This document shows positions 47,983-58,831 of a DNA stretch of 64,000 bases, one piece after another; position 1 is the first letter of the stretch; each line of letters starts with the position of its first letter. Source of the DNA: Cryphonectria parasitica EP155. Its lineage: Eukaryota > Ascomycota > Sordariomycetes > Diaporthales > Cryphonectriaceae. The position numbers and the translations under genes were made by a program. The notes beneath the pieces are model-generated. The model was not told where the DNA came from. It saw nothing but the letters and a program-made list of their open reading frames with translations, and searched no databases. The stretch spans positions 3,838,759-3,902,758 of the forward strand of contig NW_024468911.1 in the NCBI RefSeq assembly GCF_011745365.1, read 5' to 3'.

Positions 47983-48358
47983 TCAAGTTCTCAAGACTTG
48001 TCAGTCATCACTGAACATTTGAAGTAGTGGGAGCACACAGGTGCAAGAACACACGAAAACGACGTGTTCATTGGTCAAGTTCTGGTATCATCTTTATGCT
48101 CAACAATTGTTTTCTCATCCTTGAACGCCAAATTTCCCAATTTAAACGACTTGTACGCCACCCTTAGGTCATGCTTGTCATACGTGACCATATCATGTAG
48201 CTGTACCGCTCTCAGCATTGTGTATACTGGTGACCTAGTCGGAGCACGACTTACTTGTCAGCATCTTAGTGGTGGGGAAAAAGGCGAGTTCGCAGCCAAA
48301 CACCTAGGGTACAGCCTCAGGCCAGTTGTCTCGTGGCCAATGCCAGCCGTGCGCCCGC
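47983..48358. other. Intergenic, GFA / GCN3 convergent 3' ends
   Basis: A 376 bp gap holding the two 3' UTRs. Nothing else is recognised. Confidence 0.5.
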
Positions 48359-49611
48359 TCAAGAGGCGTATATACTCAAGACAAAGTCAAGTATTGATGC
48401 TGGTGTCTTGGTGCCCTGCTCTGTGATGAAGGCTTTCACCAGTTCAGGAGGCTGCGTAGGCATTAGTCAGTGCATGACGACGGTACAGTTGTGCTAGCCG
48501 AACTTACCGTGTAATCTGCCTGCCATTGGTTTTCAGTCGACTTGGAGTCCGTAGTGGCTGCTGTATCATCCTCATTGCCCTTCTTGAAATCGAGGACCTT
48601 CTGCTTGACGCCGAGCCGCGTTACATCGATCTGGTCCAGTGGCAGCACCATGGCAAACTTGTGCGTCTCGGTCACGACGTAGAAGTCCACCTTCAGATCC
48701 TTGGCGAGCATGGCTAGCTGGTATGTGCCCATCCTCGACAGGACGCCACCGCGCTGGCACACAGCCTCGGCACCGACGAACACCCGGTCGACCCTGGCCA
48801 GTCTCATGGCGTGCGCCATGGATGCGACATCGACCGTTGACACCGGCACGCCCCTCTCGCGCAGGGCCTTCACCGCAGGCTCGCTGTCTGGGCTGCCATC
48901 CATGACGTAGATGACCCTGAAGTCCGGACTGCCGTGGAGCTCGGACCTCCTCTCGGCGGCGCGCAGCAACAACTGCTTGACACACCTGCTCCCACCGCTC
49001 GTGAGGACTGTGCTGCCTGGTGTGACGTACCGCGCGCCCACGTCGGCGATAGCGGCGCGGGCGGCCTTGGCCTGAGCCGCAAAGCCGCGGCTGTTGCGCA
49101 CCAGATACTGGCGCATGTCCTCGAAGCTCAACTTGGTGGAGCTGGCGATGCGCGTGGGGCCGGCGCCGCCCGACCCGTCGTCCCTGGTCTCCTGCCTAAG
49201 AGAACTCAGGAGCGTCCGGGTGAAAAGCTCTGCGCCGGCCGTCGGGGGAATTGGGTTCGGCACCGAGGCCTTGAGGTGGGCGATCTGCGCATTCACGATT
49301 TCGACTGTTTCGAAGACCGTGGAGGTGGTCAGGTGGCTGAGGAGTTCGATGAGGGCCTCGATGGCCGCGACGGGCATGGAGAGCTCGATGTCCTCGGCGA
49401 GAAGGCGGTTATAGGTCGCTACGAGGCTGTATATGGGTCAGTGGAGGTGAGTCTCCTGCATAGGCGCCATCGTGGGTGAGGAGGAGGACGACGACGACGA
49501 GGGGACCACTCACTCGAATACAGAGCCATCTTTTGTCTTGACAACTGTGTCTGGCTTGGCCCGAAGCGGGAGTTTCGAGGACGTCCCTGGTCCCAGCTGG
49601 TCCGTTGTCAT
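48359..49611 (-). CDS. GCN3: Translation initiation factor eIF2B subunit alpha (GCN3)
   Basis: Three exons (49611-49514, 49426-48508, 48451-48359) give 369 aa. eIF2B alpha is the regulatory subunit through which phosphorylated eIF2 inhibits nucleotide exchange; it controls the general amino-acid response. N-terminal helices include LVATYNRLLAEDIELSMPVA and a Rossmann-like IF-2B domain with VLTSGGSRCVKQLLLRAA, FRVIYVMDGSPDSEPA, FVGAEAVCQRGGVLSRMGTY and FYVVTETHKFAM. The last exon, easily missed because the frame runs on past the GTAAGT donor, supplies the conserved DYTPPELV end. An insert of about 25 polar residues near 308-335 (GNEDDTAATTDSKSTENQ) is longer than in yeast. It is divergent from the NECAP gene. 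Confidence 0.96.
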
Positions 49612-50481
49612 CTTGTAATATGGCGTTGCTGCTCTGGGCGTCTTTTCCTGGCTGTGGAAGCTATTGGAATTGGTGTTCCGTTGCAAGCGAGCCGTTTGAG
49701 AGAGGAGCCTTTCAACTTTGGGTCGATGTTTAGATAGGATGAGTCAAGGGCCTAAAGTTCCGCCGCCTTCCTTTTACGGATTCTAGCTAGCACCGAAGCT
49801 TAGAACCCCACGTCCGTTCTTTTGTACTGCCTGCGTCATTGGCGGGGCAGATCGTACAACTTCAGGGCCTAGGGTCACCAAAGGTTGTCGCAATGGATGG
49901 CCAGAAACAACCAAGCTTCTCCTGTGCGAACGCATGCGATTGGCTCATCCTCAGAAGGCAATCATACATGAGAGAGAGAATATCGAATGAGTCCTTTGAT
50001 CTGATATGGGTATGAATCAGGCCGGGCAATGGCAACACAAAGATGCATGGTCTACATGGTAGATTATAGGTAAGTCCACTTTCGAACGCTCACGGAAGAA
50101 TCATACAACACTCACAGGCAACTGGATAATCGAGACCATCTAATTTAAAAAGAAATCCTCTATCGTTTTCAACCAAGTCTCTGCATTTCCGATATTCTCC
50201 TCCTCTTCTTTGGAAAAATTGAAGGGCAGCAAGGACGTCGGCAGTTACTTAGACATGCTATGTAGTACGTACCCGCATTAAAGCTGCTGTAAGCCAGGGG
50301 TGGCTGAGCGGGGGTTAGCTGACTTCTGCTCTTTCTCAACTCAAAGAAAGCTTCTCCTGAAAATCACAACACAAACAAAACAAACTGACCACAACTCCTT
50401 GACCATTATCGACGAAACCGCTGGCTGGCCACTGTAGAACTTTCCACTACTCCAGCCAGTCCACCCCTCCAGTCTCTCAAG
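49612..50481. promoter_or_regulatory. Divergent promoter region, GCN3 / NECAP
   Basis: An 870 bp gap between two divergent start codons. No coding frame or RNA gene is seen and no specific sites are recognised. Confidence 0.4.
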
Positions 50482-51270
50482 ATGGAATCCTTTGACCCGG
50501 CCACAGGCGAGAAGCTGCCCCAGGACGCCATCCAGCGCATTCTCTTCATCTCCATGAACGTGCACGTCTACAACATCCCCCCACTGACGTCGACAAAGGG
50601 CCACATGGCCGCCCACTGGACCGATGACCCCAAGCGCCACATCTCCACCTGCCGGCTGCGTGTCATCGAGACCGCCGTCCCGCAGCCTGGCGCCCAGGGG
50701 GCCGACGACAAGGTCAAGACGGACATCGTGCTTGAGGACCTCTCCACGGCTCAGCTCTTCGCCGCCGCCCCCTATACCGCGCTTGCCGCCGTCGAGCCCA
50801 CTCTCGACAGTAGCCGTTTCTTTGCTGTGCGCGTGCAGGACCCCAGCGGCCGGAAGGCGACCCTGGGTATCGGCTTCGAGGAGAGGAGCGAGGCCTTCGA
50901 CTTTGGCGTTGCGCTGCAGGACGCGCAGAAAGCACTGGGTCTGGACGGGGGCGCCGCTGTTGCTGCTGAGAAGGCCCAGGCCAAGAAGCGGGAGGCCGAG
51001 GAGAAGAGGGACCTGAGCCTCAAGGAGGGGGAGACCATCACGGTGAACCTGGGCGGCAAGTTTGGGAGGAGGAGACCGCAGCAGGAACAAAAGAAGCCTG
51101 CGGATGAGGGCGCCAGCCTGTCGTCGTTCTCGCTCCCGCCACCGCCGTCTGGGAACCGGAACTCGTTGATCGCACCCCCACCGAGCGCGAGTGCTCAGGC
51201 GGGCGTATCACAGGGCAAGACCGCTGAGGACCTGGGGTTTGACGACGGCGAGAATGGCGAATTCGCCTAA
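50482..51270 (+). CDS. NECAP-like adaptin-ear-binding coat-associated protein
   Basis: Single exon, 262 aa. NECAP proteins bind AP-2 and accessory proteins at clathrin-coated pits through an N-terminal PHear domain. Signature pieces within residues 15-165 are IQRILFISMNVHVYNIPPL, IVLEDLSTAQLFAAAPY, SSRFFAVRVQDPSGRKATLG and GFEERSEAFDFGVALQDAQK, followed by EGETITVNLGGKF. The C-terminal 80 residues are Pro/Ser-rich and disordered. The WXXF ear-binding motif of animal NECAPs is not present at the C-terminus, which ends FDDGENGEFA. It is one of the few intronless genes here. It is convergent with the Pro-rich unknown gene, 237 bp between stops. Confidence 0.95.
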   Translation: MESFDPATGEKLPQDAIQRILFISMNVHVYNIPPLTSTKGHMAAHWTDDPKRHISTCRLRVIETAVPQPGAQGADDKVKTDIVLEDLSTAQLFAAAPYTALAAVEPTLDSSRFFAVRVQDPSGRKATLGIGFEERSEAFDFGVALQDAQKALGLDGGAAVAAEKAQAKKREAEEKRDLSLKEGETITVNLGGKFGRRRPQQEQKKPADEGASLSSFSLPPPPSGNRNSLIAPPPSASAQAGVSQGKTAEDLGFDDGENGEFA

Positions 51271-51507
51271 TTGCAGATGCTCATTTCATTTCATGCATGG
51301 CTATGGCGCCCGGAGTTCTATTCGATGTTTATTTATCGACTTCAAAAGAAAAAAGAAGAAAAACAAAAATAACATGGCCGATTATCCGGAAGAAGAAAGA
51401 GAAATCCAGCGCTCAGCTAGGAAAACCAGACATATGCTCCGACGAAACACATATTCATCAATGTTTGAACGACCTAACGGCTTGACACCTATGCTTTTGT
51501 GCATCTT

Positions 51508-52506
51508 TCATTCCTCTTCGGGCTTTTGATCCTTCCAAATGGTCTGTAATCCCGGCATGCTCATCCTTTTGTCCTTCGGCTCCGGCGAGAAGGCATCTGC
51601 AAGCGACCACCTCCGACCGTGGTACGCCTTCCGCTGTGGCAGCGCAGTGAAATCAACTGACTTGGTCACCTTGTGCTTTGGTCCGCTATCCCCAGTGACT
51701 GTTGCCATGGAGGATGTCCTGCGAGACGGTGCCGCAAACGCTCCCTCAGGAATATACGGAGGCTGGAAGTTGACGCCGAGATAGAAGGACGGGTCATTCG
51801 GTACGAAGGAATTTGCCACGGGGTACTGTGCTCCTAACCAGTACGGCGAAGCCAGAGGGCTAGGAGCGATGGGCGCCGGGTGGTAGAGACCAGGAGGCAG
51901 AGGAGTGAGAGGCGACACGGGGTCGGCAGGCAACACCGGGGGCAGCGTCATCGGCGCCCAGGGCGAATATGGGCTCCAAGCTACCGAGTACGGCGCCAAC
52001 ACCGCTGCGGACTGGGGCTGATAAAACCCGCCTCGGCTCAGGTCCTGGTTATGCAGATCGTTCAGGCGCAGCAGGATCAGCTGCTCCTGCTTGTGGGACT
52101 CGGCGATGTTGCCCCGCAGCACCTTGGCCTCCCTGCGCATGTTTTTTGCCTGACCCTTGCTGTGCGCCGAGGTGAGCCGGATCTCGAGGTTGTAGAGGGC
52201 GTGGGTGAGTCTCTCTCCGCGTGCGTGCTGCCGCTGGAGGTTCTCCAGGAGGTAGGAGCGTTCGTAGCTCGACGAGCTCAGGGCTGGCGGTGGGCTGAAC
52301 ATGGGACTTTGAATGTTGTAGTACGGCACCGGCTGAATGGTCAAGGCCGGGGAGGACAGAGAGATGTTCTTTTTTGCTGGCGATCCGCTGGCGATAGAGA
52401 GGTTGTTTAGCTGTTTTTCCATGTCGATGATGGGAGCGTCGGATGCGCTGGAGTCCTCCTTTGGATCCTCCATGATCGTCGGGCTTACTGGGCTCTTTGC
52501 CGCCAT
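51508..52506 (-). CDS. Uncharacterised Pro/Ser-rich protein with central coiled-coil
   Basis: Single-exon frame, 332 aa from MAAKSPVSPTIMEDP. The frame stays open for 16 further codons upstream but without an ATG; a CCCAG just upstream could be an acceptor for a 5'-UTR intron. I do not recognise a family. Residues 1-90 are disordered (STY-rich, with SPPPALSSSSYERS). Residues about 75-150 are strongly helical and charged (ENLQRQHARGERLTHALYNL, KNMRREAKVLRGNIAESHKQ). Residues 160-260 are Pro/Tyr-rich low complexity, and the basic C-terminus carries RRTSSMATV and RRWSLADAF, which look like basophilic kinase or 14-3-3-type sites. Such layouts occur in RNA-binding or signalling scaffolds, but no function is assigned. 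Confidence 0.75.
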   Translation of the reverse strand: MAAKSPVSPTIMEDPKEDSSASDAPIIDMEKQLNNLSIASGSPAKKNISLSSPALTIQPVPYYNIQSPMFSPPPALSSSSYERSYLLENLQRQHARGERLTHALYNLEIRLTSAHSKGQAKNMRREAKVLRGNIAESHKQEQLILLRLNDLHNQDLSRGGFYQPQSAAVLAPYSVAWSPYSPWAPMTLPPVLPADPVSPLTPLPPGLYHPAPIAPSPLASPYWLGAQYPVANSFVPNDPSFYLGVNFQPPYIPEGAFAAPSRRTSSMATVTGDSGPKHKVTKSVDFTALPQRKAYHGRRWSLADAFSPEPKDKRMSMPGLQTIWKDQKPEEE

Positions 52507-52935
52507 GGCAGCGAGAAAGTTGAAGAGGAGAGCAGAGTTGCAACTGGGAAGCAAAGAGTGGGCACGCCGTCACGCTGTCGAAGACCACAAGAGACGGGCG
52601 GGTGGCTCGTACGGCAAGCAACATAGATTTCCTCACTCCATATCCCGCCCAGAAATGCCAACACAAAGACACTGGATGCATGCAGTTTAGTGTCAGCCGG
52701 TTCAAGCACCAGCTGAAGTTCTGAAGGGACATCGTGGACCCAAACAAAGAGATCGAGTAGTATGTTGCCGCCATCGAATGAATAGAGGAGACAAGGGATG
52801 GTGAATGAAAACGATGCCGTGCTTCTGAAGAAGGTCACCTAGCCAGCCCCCTTACAATCACATAAAAATCGTCAATGATGCAAAGTTGCAAAGTATGTTT
52901 CGGTAGATCTCCGTTGTGTGTGTGTGTATTTAGGA
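52507..52935. other. Intergenic upstream of the Pro-rich gene
   Basis: A 429 bp gap between tandem minus-strand genes. It should contain the promoter of the unknown gene and the 3' UTR of the radical-SAM gene. Confidence 0.4.
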
Positions 52936-54280
52936 TTAAATATTGAAGCCATCGTGACCTGGTGGATCGCAGAACCGCCACAGGCCAGCACTTTCAGCTG
53001 CCTTTCTCACAGAGCTGATTTCTTCTTTGCTCACGGCACGGTTTATTTCAGCGTATCGTACGCCTTCCTTGCCATTCCCCTCTGCGTCTCCCGCTGGCGT
53101 TTCTTTGTTCGCCCCGGTCTTTCGCCGGGGCTTGCCCACGTGCGCATCAGGATGATATTGTTCTGCAAACAGTAGTCAGCACTGTGCCATACTTCCAAAA
53201 TCGAGCTATACAGTGTATATGTACGCATGTACTTACCCATAATATTAACAAAGCAATCTCTCGAGACCTCGTCTGCCAGGAACCTCATGATGCGTTCACC
53301 CTCGGCATCCAGCCCTGGCATGACGAGGTGCCGCACCAACAAGCCCTTCTTGGCGATGCCGTCGGGCGTGAAGCACAAGTCCCCAACCTGAGCGTGCATG
53401 GCCTTAATGCTCTCCCTCGCGGTGGCGGCATAGTCATCCGCCTTGAGCAGCCTCTTGGACGTGGCCGGCTCCCACACCTTGAAGTCCGGCAGGTAGATGT
53501 CGACCAGCCCATCCAGGAGCTCCAGCGACGCGAGCGAGTCGTAGGCCGACGTGTTGTAGATGATGGGCAGGGTCAAGCCGCGGTCCCGGGCGTCCAGGAT
53601 GGCCAGGGCGACCTGGGGCACGACGTGCTCGGGCGTGATAAGGTTGATGTTGTGGACGTGGCCGACCTGCTGCAGCTTCAGGAACCAGTCGGCGAGCTCG
53701 TCAGGCCGCAGGTTGAAGCCGTTCTTCTGGTGACTTATGTCGTGGTTCTGGCAGAAGGAACAACGCAGGTTGCACATGGAGAAGAAGACGCTGCCTGAGC
53801 CGTTGTGTCCTTGTACGCAGGGCTCTATGATCCTGTCAGCTTGTGTTTGGAAAGAAATATTGTTCGACAGGTCACGCACCTTCGCCAAAGTGAGGGGCAA
53901 TAACATTGACCACGACATCCGAGCCGATCAGACACATGCCCGTCTTCTCATACCTGTTGACTCCACACAGCCGCGGACACAGGTTGCAGTTCCGAAGGTG
54001 AGCGTAGGCCTTCGAGCGCTTCTTTGCCTCGTCGATAGAGGACAACATCATATACTGTTTAGTTACCAGAGTCAGCTCAAGGGGTCTCAGCTCATAAAAG
54101 AAGACACTAAAAATTGAAAAATTTTTGTAAGGGGTACCGTACCCGAGGCATGTAGTCGTCCAGCAAGAATGGTGGTGCGAGGTGAAGAGCTCTTTGCGAG
54201 GCCGGCATGCGTTGGGAGCCGGGCGAGACGGCGCACGCGGCTCCACTGCGAAGAAGAGCGCTGATCGCGGTTCTCTTCAT
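52936..54280 (-). CDS. PflX-like radical-SAM protein with possible mitochondrial presequence
   Basis: Four exons (54280-54143, 54054-53880, 53824-53237, 53162-52936) give 375 aa. The radical-SAM cluster motif is C122-X3-C126-X2-C129 (CNLRCSFC). An upstream Cys set is at C69, C72, C76 and C87 (CNLCPRLCG, TGMC), and GHNGSGSVFFS precedes the cluster. This combination is that of the PflX branch (pyruvate-formate-lyase-activase-like, function unknown) rather than PflA. Residues 1-46, encoded by exon 1, are Ala/Arg/Ser-rich and almost without acidic residues (MKRTAISALLRSGAACAVSP), resembling a mitochondrial targeting sequence. The C-terminus has an insert of charged residues (KPRRKTGANKETPAGDAEG). 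No glycyl-radical enzyme is nearby. Substrate unknown. Confidence 0.9.
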
Positions 54281-54882
54281 GATGGGAATGTATTACATGA
54301 CGGGTAAATCGGGCTGAGCGGACGTGGTGGTAAATGAGAGATTGTTTGCTTGAACAGTGTGGTTGCCGAAGGTGGCGAATGTTCCAAGTTCGTCCGCGCC
54401 TAAGCACTCAGTTCAATCAAGAGATAGGCAGATGCGGGGTTGTTCGTCACCTGAATAGTCCTCACGAGAACAGAAGACAACAAAACAATGAGGCTGTATA
54501 AAGTGTTAACACAGATGCCCTTCACCAAAAAAGAAAGTCATAGAAACTAATTGCCTAGACTCATATTGGGGCATTGGACGGCTTATCTGTTCTAGTGTTG
54601 GTTGCACTTTCCCCCTTAAGTCGTCGAGCCCGTCCACCGGGATCGGCCCAACTCAACCAGGTAAAGGATGTCTCACAACACACACACGTGCTCTAGGGCC
54701 GAGGGGCGACTTGCGCGAAGAGTGCGACTGCAAATCAAATGAAATCTCTTCTCAATGTATCCAGGTCTATCTACATCAGAAGTCTAGTTGTATATACCAT
54801 GGGTATCTAGAGTCGTCCAGGATGAAGACCAAGATCTGCCGGAGAAAACGAAAAAAGGACAAAAGAAGGTAATCAAACTCGC
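54281..54882. other. Intergenic between radical-SAM and TMEM42-like genes
   Basis: A 602 bp gap between tandem minus-strand genes. No other feature is recognised. Confidence 0.45.
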
Positions 54883-55928
54883 TCAGTCGTCCAGGTCTCC
54901 CAACTCGACGATATCTTCATCTTCATCCTTTAGCTCAGGGTCCAAGATCCCTTCTGTCTGAGGAACGTCCTCGTATGCCCCCAATCCGTCCGGGCCTGGA
55001 GGGGTGGCGTCTGCCTCGTCACCAGAGCGCTTGCTGCCCTCGTCTTTGCTGCCGATGATGACATTGCCAGCGACCAGGAGAGCCGCACCAGCCCACCATA
55101 GCGGAGGGAGGGACTCAGAAAAGATGATGAGACCAAGCATAGCCGTGATCATAAAGTTGGAGGATGTGTTGATGATCGAGACCTGCGTGGTGGAGTTGCC
55201 CTTCGCGAGGGCTTGCGTGAACAGAGTCCACATCACCCCGTTGAAAACCAGGTTCAACCCAAAGAAGATCTGATTGACCGAGTATCAGTAACAAGATATG
55301 CAAAAGAAGAGGACGGGAAGAATGGTGATTGCTCACAGCGCGGACGATGTATTCGATGATATTCTCCACAGCATCAAGGTGGAAGATTCTCGCAACACCT
55401 TGCGCGAAACTCGTGGTCAACTCGGTGGTTGTGCTGTCGTACAGTCAGTAAAAGATCGCGCCTCTCTTGAGAGTTTTTTCATTTGATTTTCTTCTCAGAC
55501 TAGCCGTCCGGTCGTTCAGAATGCCTCTATAGACGAGCCGGCCTCGTTGCGATACACAGGTTCAATCGTGCCCAGGGATGAGAATGTACTCACAGCTTTG
55601 CAAACACACCATTAAACGCAGCGCACGCCCCGCTGGCAATCGCCAACACGATCCACTGGTTCTGCCGGGCCCAACCCATTTCGTCGTGCGTGCTGCTGTC
55701 GTGGGCGATGTCCTTGGCTTCTTCTTCTTCTTCTTGTCTTGACGCGGCGTCTCTGGACAGCAGAGGTCGCCGCTCGTCTGTCAACAACTGGGCCTCTGGA
55801 TCCATCGTGCCGGGGGATGACAACTCCTTTTCGTCGGTAACATGCAGTGCAGCTGACGCAGGCGCAGGGGGGTTGGAAGAAAAGGTGGGCTCGGCAGCAG
55901 CCACCGGGCGGCGGCGGTGGCGGATCAT
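54883..55928 (-). CDS. TMEM42/EamA-like membrane transporter
   Basis: Three exons (55928-55594, 55433-55337, 55269-54883) give 272 aa. After a disordered cytosolic N-terminus (about 1-88, with SRQEEEEEAKDIA) come about four hydrophobic helices: QWIVLAIASGACAAFNGVFAKL, then after an amphipathic segment IFFGLNLVFNGVMWTLFTQAL, TQVSIINTSSNFMITAMLGL and LWWAGAALLVAGNVIIG. This is half of an EamA/DMT-type fold and matches small TMEM42-like proteins, which would act as dimers. The acidic tail ends DEDEDIVELGDLDD. Subcellular site and substrate are unknown. Confidence 0.85.
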
Positions 55929-56842
55929 GTTGAGCGAACGGGACGAGACACTGAGTAATGCGATCCGAACAGCCTAGGAGGAATTAGTAAATGGCGTCTT
56001 GGTATCCTTGCACAAGAATGGCACTTGTGAGTTTCGAGGTGCTTTCTTCCCTTTGGGATGCTTGGTCGTACTTTGGTGCTTTGGCTGGGTTGATGGTTTG
56101 AAGCATCCCAGTTGTTTCGCAACGGCTGGGGGACAAATAATGCAGTAAAGCATGGTCCCTGTGGCGGACCTGTCTCACATGGCACACTAAGTACTTAAGT
56201 ACCGAATATGATAAAAAAAGTGCCTACCCGGTCTTATTCTCAGCAGCAACAGCAACAGCAACAGCAACAACAAAGATTCAGCATCTATACTTCACGAATG
56301 GATATCTTGTAATTCTGGCGTATGAACGAACTCCTGTGTTTAGTTTGAGAAAAACGCAGCAGAGATAGAGGAAGGACAAGAGGAGTAAAGATTCCTTTCG
56401 TGTCTCCTTGCGGAGCCCAGAACTGGACTCCTCCTTTAGGAGAGGGATGCTTCACCATCCGTCACCCTACTTCCATGTTTACGTCACACTTGACTACGTC
56501 CACTGCGTAGAAGACAAGATGACTCGGAGGAAAGGCTAGAAAAGGGCTTTGAAGAACGTGCCCATGCCATAAAGACGGCCTTTCACGCATTCTTCCACAG
56601 CATAGTCGCCGTGTCGCAAAGCTTGAAAATGGCAATGTATTGCTTTGTCTCGACCACCAACAGATGCATTTCCAGCCGCAAAATAGGTGAGAGACCCCTC
56701 TATGATTAGGGCGAAATGGATCCTTTGTAGTTGATAGAACCTGAAAACTGCATCCTGGAACGCCTTGACCGGAACTCCCAAACCCCATCCAAACGCCAGA
56801 TATAATTTGCTGCTTCGCGGACCTGTCGTGTCCTTCCTCCGT
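55929..56842. other. Intergenic with a CAGCAA repeat
   Basis: A 914 bp gap between tandem minus-strand genes. It holds a CAGCAA microsatellite at 56241-56272. Short open frames here (for example 56462-56788) lack protein-like composition. Confidence 0.45.
56241..56272. repeat. (CAGCAA)n / CAG-rich microsatellite
   Basis: About 32 bp of imperfect AGCAAC hexamers in the intergenic region upstream of the TMEM42-like gene. Confidence 0.85.
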
Positions 56843-57501
56843 TTACTGGCCCTCGCCGGGACGCTTCGCATTGCAGCTGACGATTTTGACCTTGTCCGCG
56901 ACGACTGCCTGGCCGCCGTTCTCCATCTTGAAAGAGACGTTCTTGATGAGGAAGGTCCACACCTCGTCGCAGAAGCGGTAGGTATCCAAGGAGCCCTGTT
57001 GCGTGGTACGCGTGTGAGGTCGCCACATTGTTAGCATTCTGCAAGTTCGAGATCTGACGCAGTCCCCTCTCCTGTCTGTTCGTGACAGCCCAGATGCTCT
57101 TCTCCTCCTCCATTTCTCTCTCTCTTTGTCTCTCTCTCCACCTCGCCCACCGCAAATAGACCGAGCGACGTATATGTAGAGTAGGCAGCTCTCCTCACCT
57201 TGAAAGTCAACCGGGCCTTGACCTTTTCCTGCAGAACATCCGCGATCGCTCGGTCGAAGTTGGCGAGAATCTTCATCGCCAACTGGGGGTCGATGCGGTG
57301 GTCCGTGATCAGGTCATCGAGGGTATCGGTCAGAGTAGAGCCGATGCTATTCCAGCGCAGAGAGCACAAGTCACGTCAGCCAATCCTGCCTGCCGGTAGG
57401 GAGAAGAGAGAAAAAGGAAGCAGAGGAGACGGTGGTGCGGGCGCGATGTACCTGCTACGGCGATACAGCTCGTAGTAGTTCTGAGCACCGCCGGAAGCCA
57501 T
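56843..57501 (-). CDS. TOA2: Transcription initiation factor IIA gamma subunit (TOA2)
   Basis: Three exons (57501-57452, 57346-57199, 56995-56843) give 116 aa, the expected size. With TFIIA alpha/beta it stabilises TBP on the TATA box. The four-helix part has [20 protein letters not shown] and [16 protein letters not shown]; the linker [20 protein letters not shown] and the beta-barrel [17 protein letters not shown] and [11 protein letters not shown] are all nearly invariant in the family. The short first exon (50 nt) and third exon are required for a complete fold. It shares a 428 bp divergent promoter with VMA16. Confidence 0.97.
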
Positions 57502-57929
57502 CTTGTCTCGAGGATCGCTGGCCGTAGATACCAAACGTATGGTGCTGTTACGGGATTTGGTTTCTTGTTGTTGTTGAAGAAGAGGAAAGAGGAAGATCGG
57601 CTTAAGGAGGACCGGAGACAAAGGAGGCCTGGCCGCCTGGTTGCCGGGGGCTGACTCAGCTTTCCACTCCGAATCGCAGGAGCCGGGAGGGTCCACTCTA
57701 GGCCGCTCCTATACACACGTGATTGGCTCCGGTTTTAGATCAGAGGTCCAGCAAGGAGCTTCCTGCTGTACCCAAAGTTACAGTGCTGTGCTTTGCTGAT
57801 GACGACCTCGCCTTAGCTTCCGGTCGTTGTCCTTCATCGCAACAACTCAAACCGAGGAATACCTCCCCGCCTTTTTTTCCTTTTCTCTTTCTCACCTTTT
57901 CCCGACTAGCTCTCCAGATCTTGCCCAGG
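57502..57929. promoter_or_regulatory. Shared promoter, TOA2 / VMA16
   Basis: 428 bp between divergent start codons 57501 (-) and 57930 (+), short enough that the two genes may share regulatory elements. The right end is strongly C/T-rich on the plus strand just before the VMA16 start. No individual site is identified. Confidence 0.5.
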
Positions 57930-58831
57930 ATGAGCACCTTATACTCTCTCGGAGGCCTGACCGGCGTGCTCGGTGTGATAGGAGCTTGTACGTCCGCCCA
58001 GCTTTCAAGGGTTACCAACAAAGTCGAGGGTGGAAGTGTCGTTGCTGACTGCTGCGTCCAGATATGCTCTTCACCGGTTCTGGCGAGGCCTTCAACGTAC
58101 GTCGAATCGACTCGCGGCATTCGTTCCCTCTTCCGAATACAGCAAGCACGATCACCTAACAAGCTATGGTAATAGGTCGGCGCGTTCCTTGAATCTATCT
58201 CGCCCGCAGGATATGGCGGCATAGGCATCGGCCTCTGCATCGGCCTGTCAGTTGTGGGAGCAGCATGGTACGCAGACCAACTCTGCAGGATATACCCAGA
58301 CACACATATACACAGAGTCCGCTGACAACAAGCAAAGGGGCATCTTCATAACCGGCTCCTCGATCGTCGGCGGTGGCGTCCGTGCCCCGCGCATCCGCAC
58401 GAAGAACCTCATCTCCATCATCTTCTGCGAGGTCGTCGCCATCTACGGCGTCATCATGTCCATCGTCTTCTCCGCCAAACTCGCCGGCGTCCAGGGCGCC
58501 GAACTCTACGACGCCAAGACCTACTACACGGGGTTTGCGCTGTTCTGGGCTGGCCTGACGGTGGGCATGTGCAATCTGATCTGCGGTGTCGCGGTCGGTA
58601 TCAATGGCAGTGGTGCCGCGCTGGCAGATGCTGCGGACCCTACGCTGTATGTAGTGCTCTTCGGCCCTGAGAAGATTATCCTGAGGATGATTGGTGGTGC
58701 ATGCTGACAGTGTAATCTGCAGATTCGTCAAGATCCTGGTCATTGAGATTTTCAGCTCTGTCCTCGGTCTGTTTGGCCTGATCGTGGGCTTGCTCGTCTC
58801 CAGCAAGGCGACCGAATTCGGTGAGGCGTAG
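57930..58831 (+). CDS. VMA16: V-type H+-ATPase subunit c'' (VMA16)
   Basis: Five exons (57930-57987, 58062-58096, 58176-58267, 58338-58646, 58723-58831) give 200 aa. It is a proteolipid of the V0 ring that carries protons into the vacuole. Helices: N-terminal [21 protein letters not shown], then [40 protein letters not shown] with the essential Glu in [28 protein letters not shown] and [23 protein letters not shown]. The [18 protein letters not shown] loop distinguishes c'' from c and c'. Exon 2 is 35 nt. The fourth donor GTATGT must be used to reach DPTLFVKIL. Confidence 0.97.

Noticed and set aside
52049..52774. Minus-strand frame overlapping the Pro-rich gene in another reading frame
   Set aside because: It overlaps the better-supported frame from 52506 and shows His/Arg/Pro-rich shifted composition.
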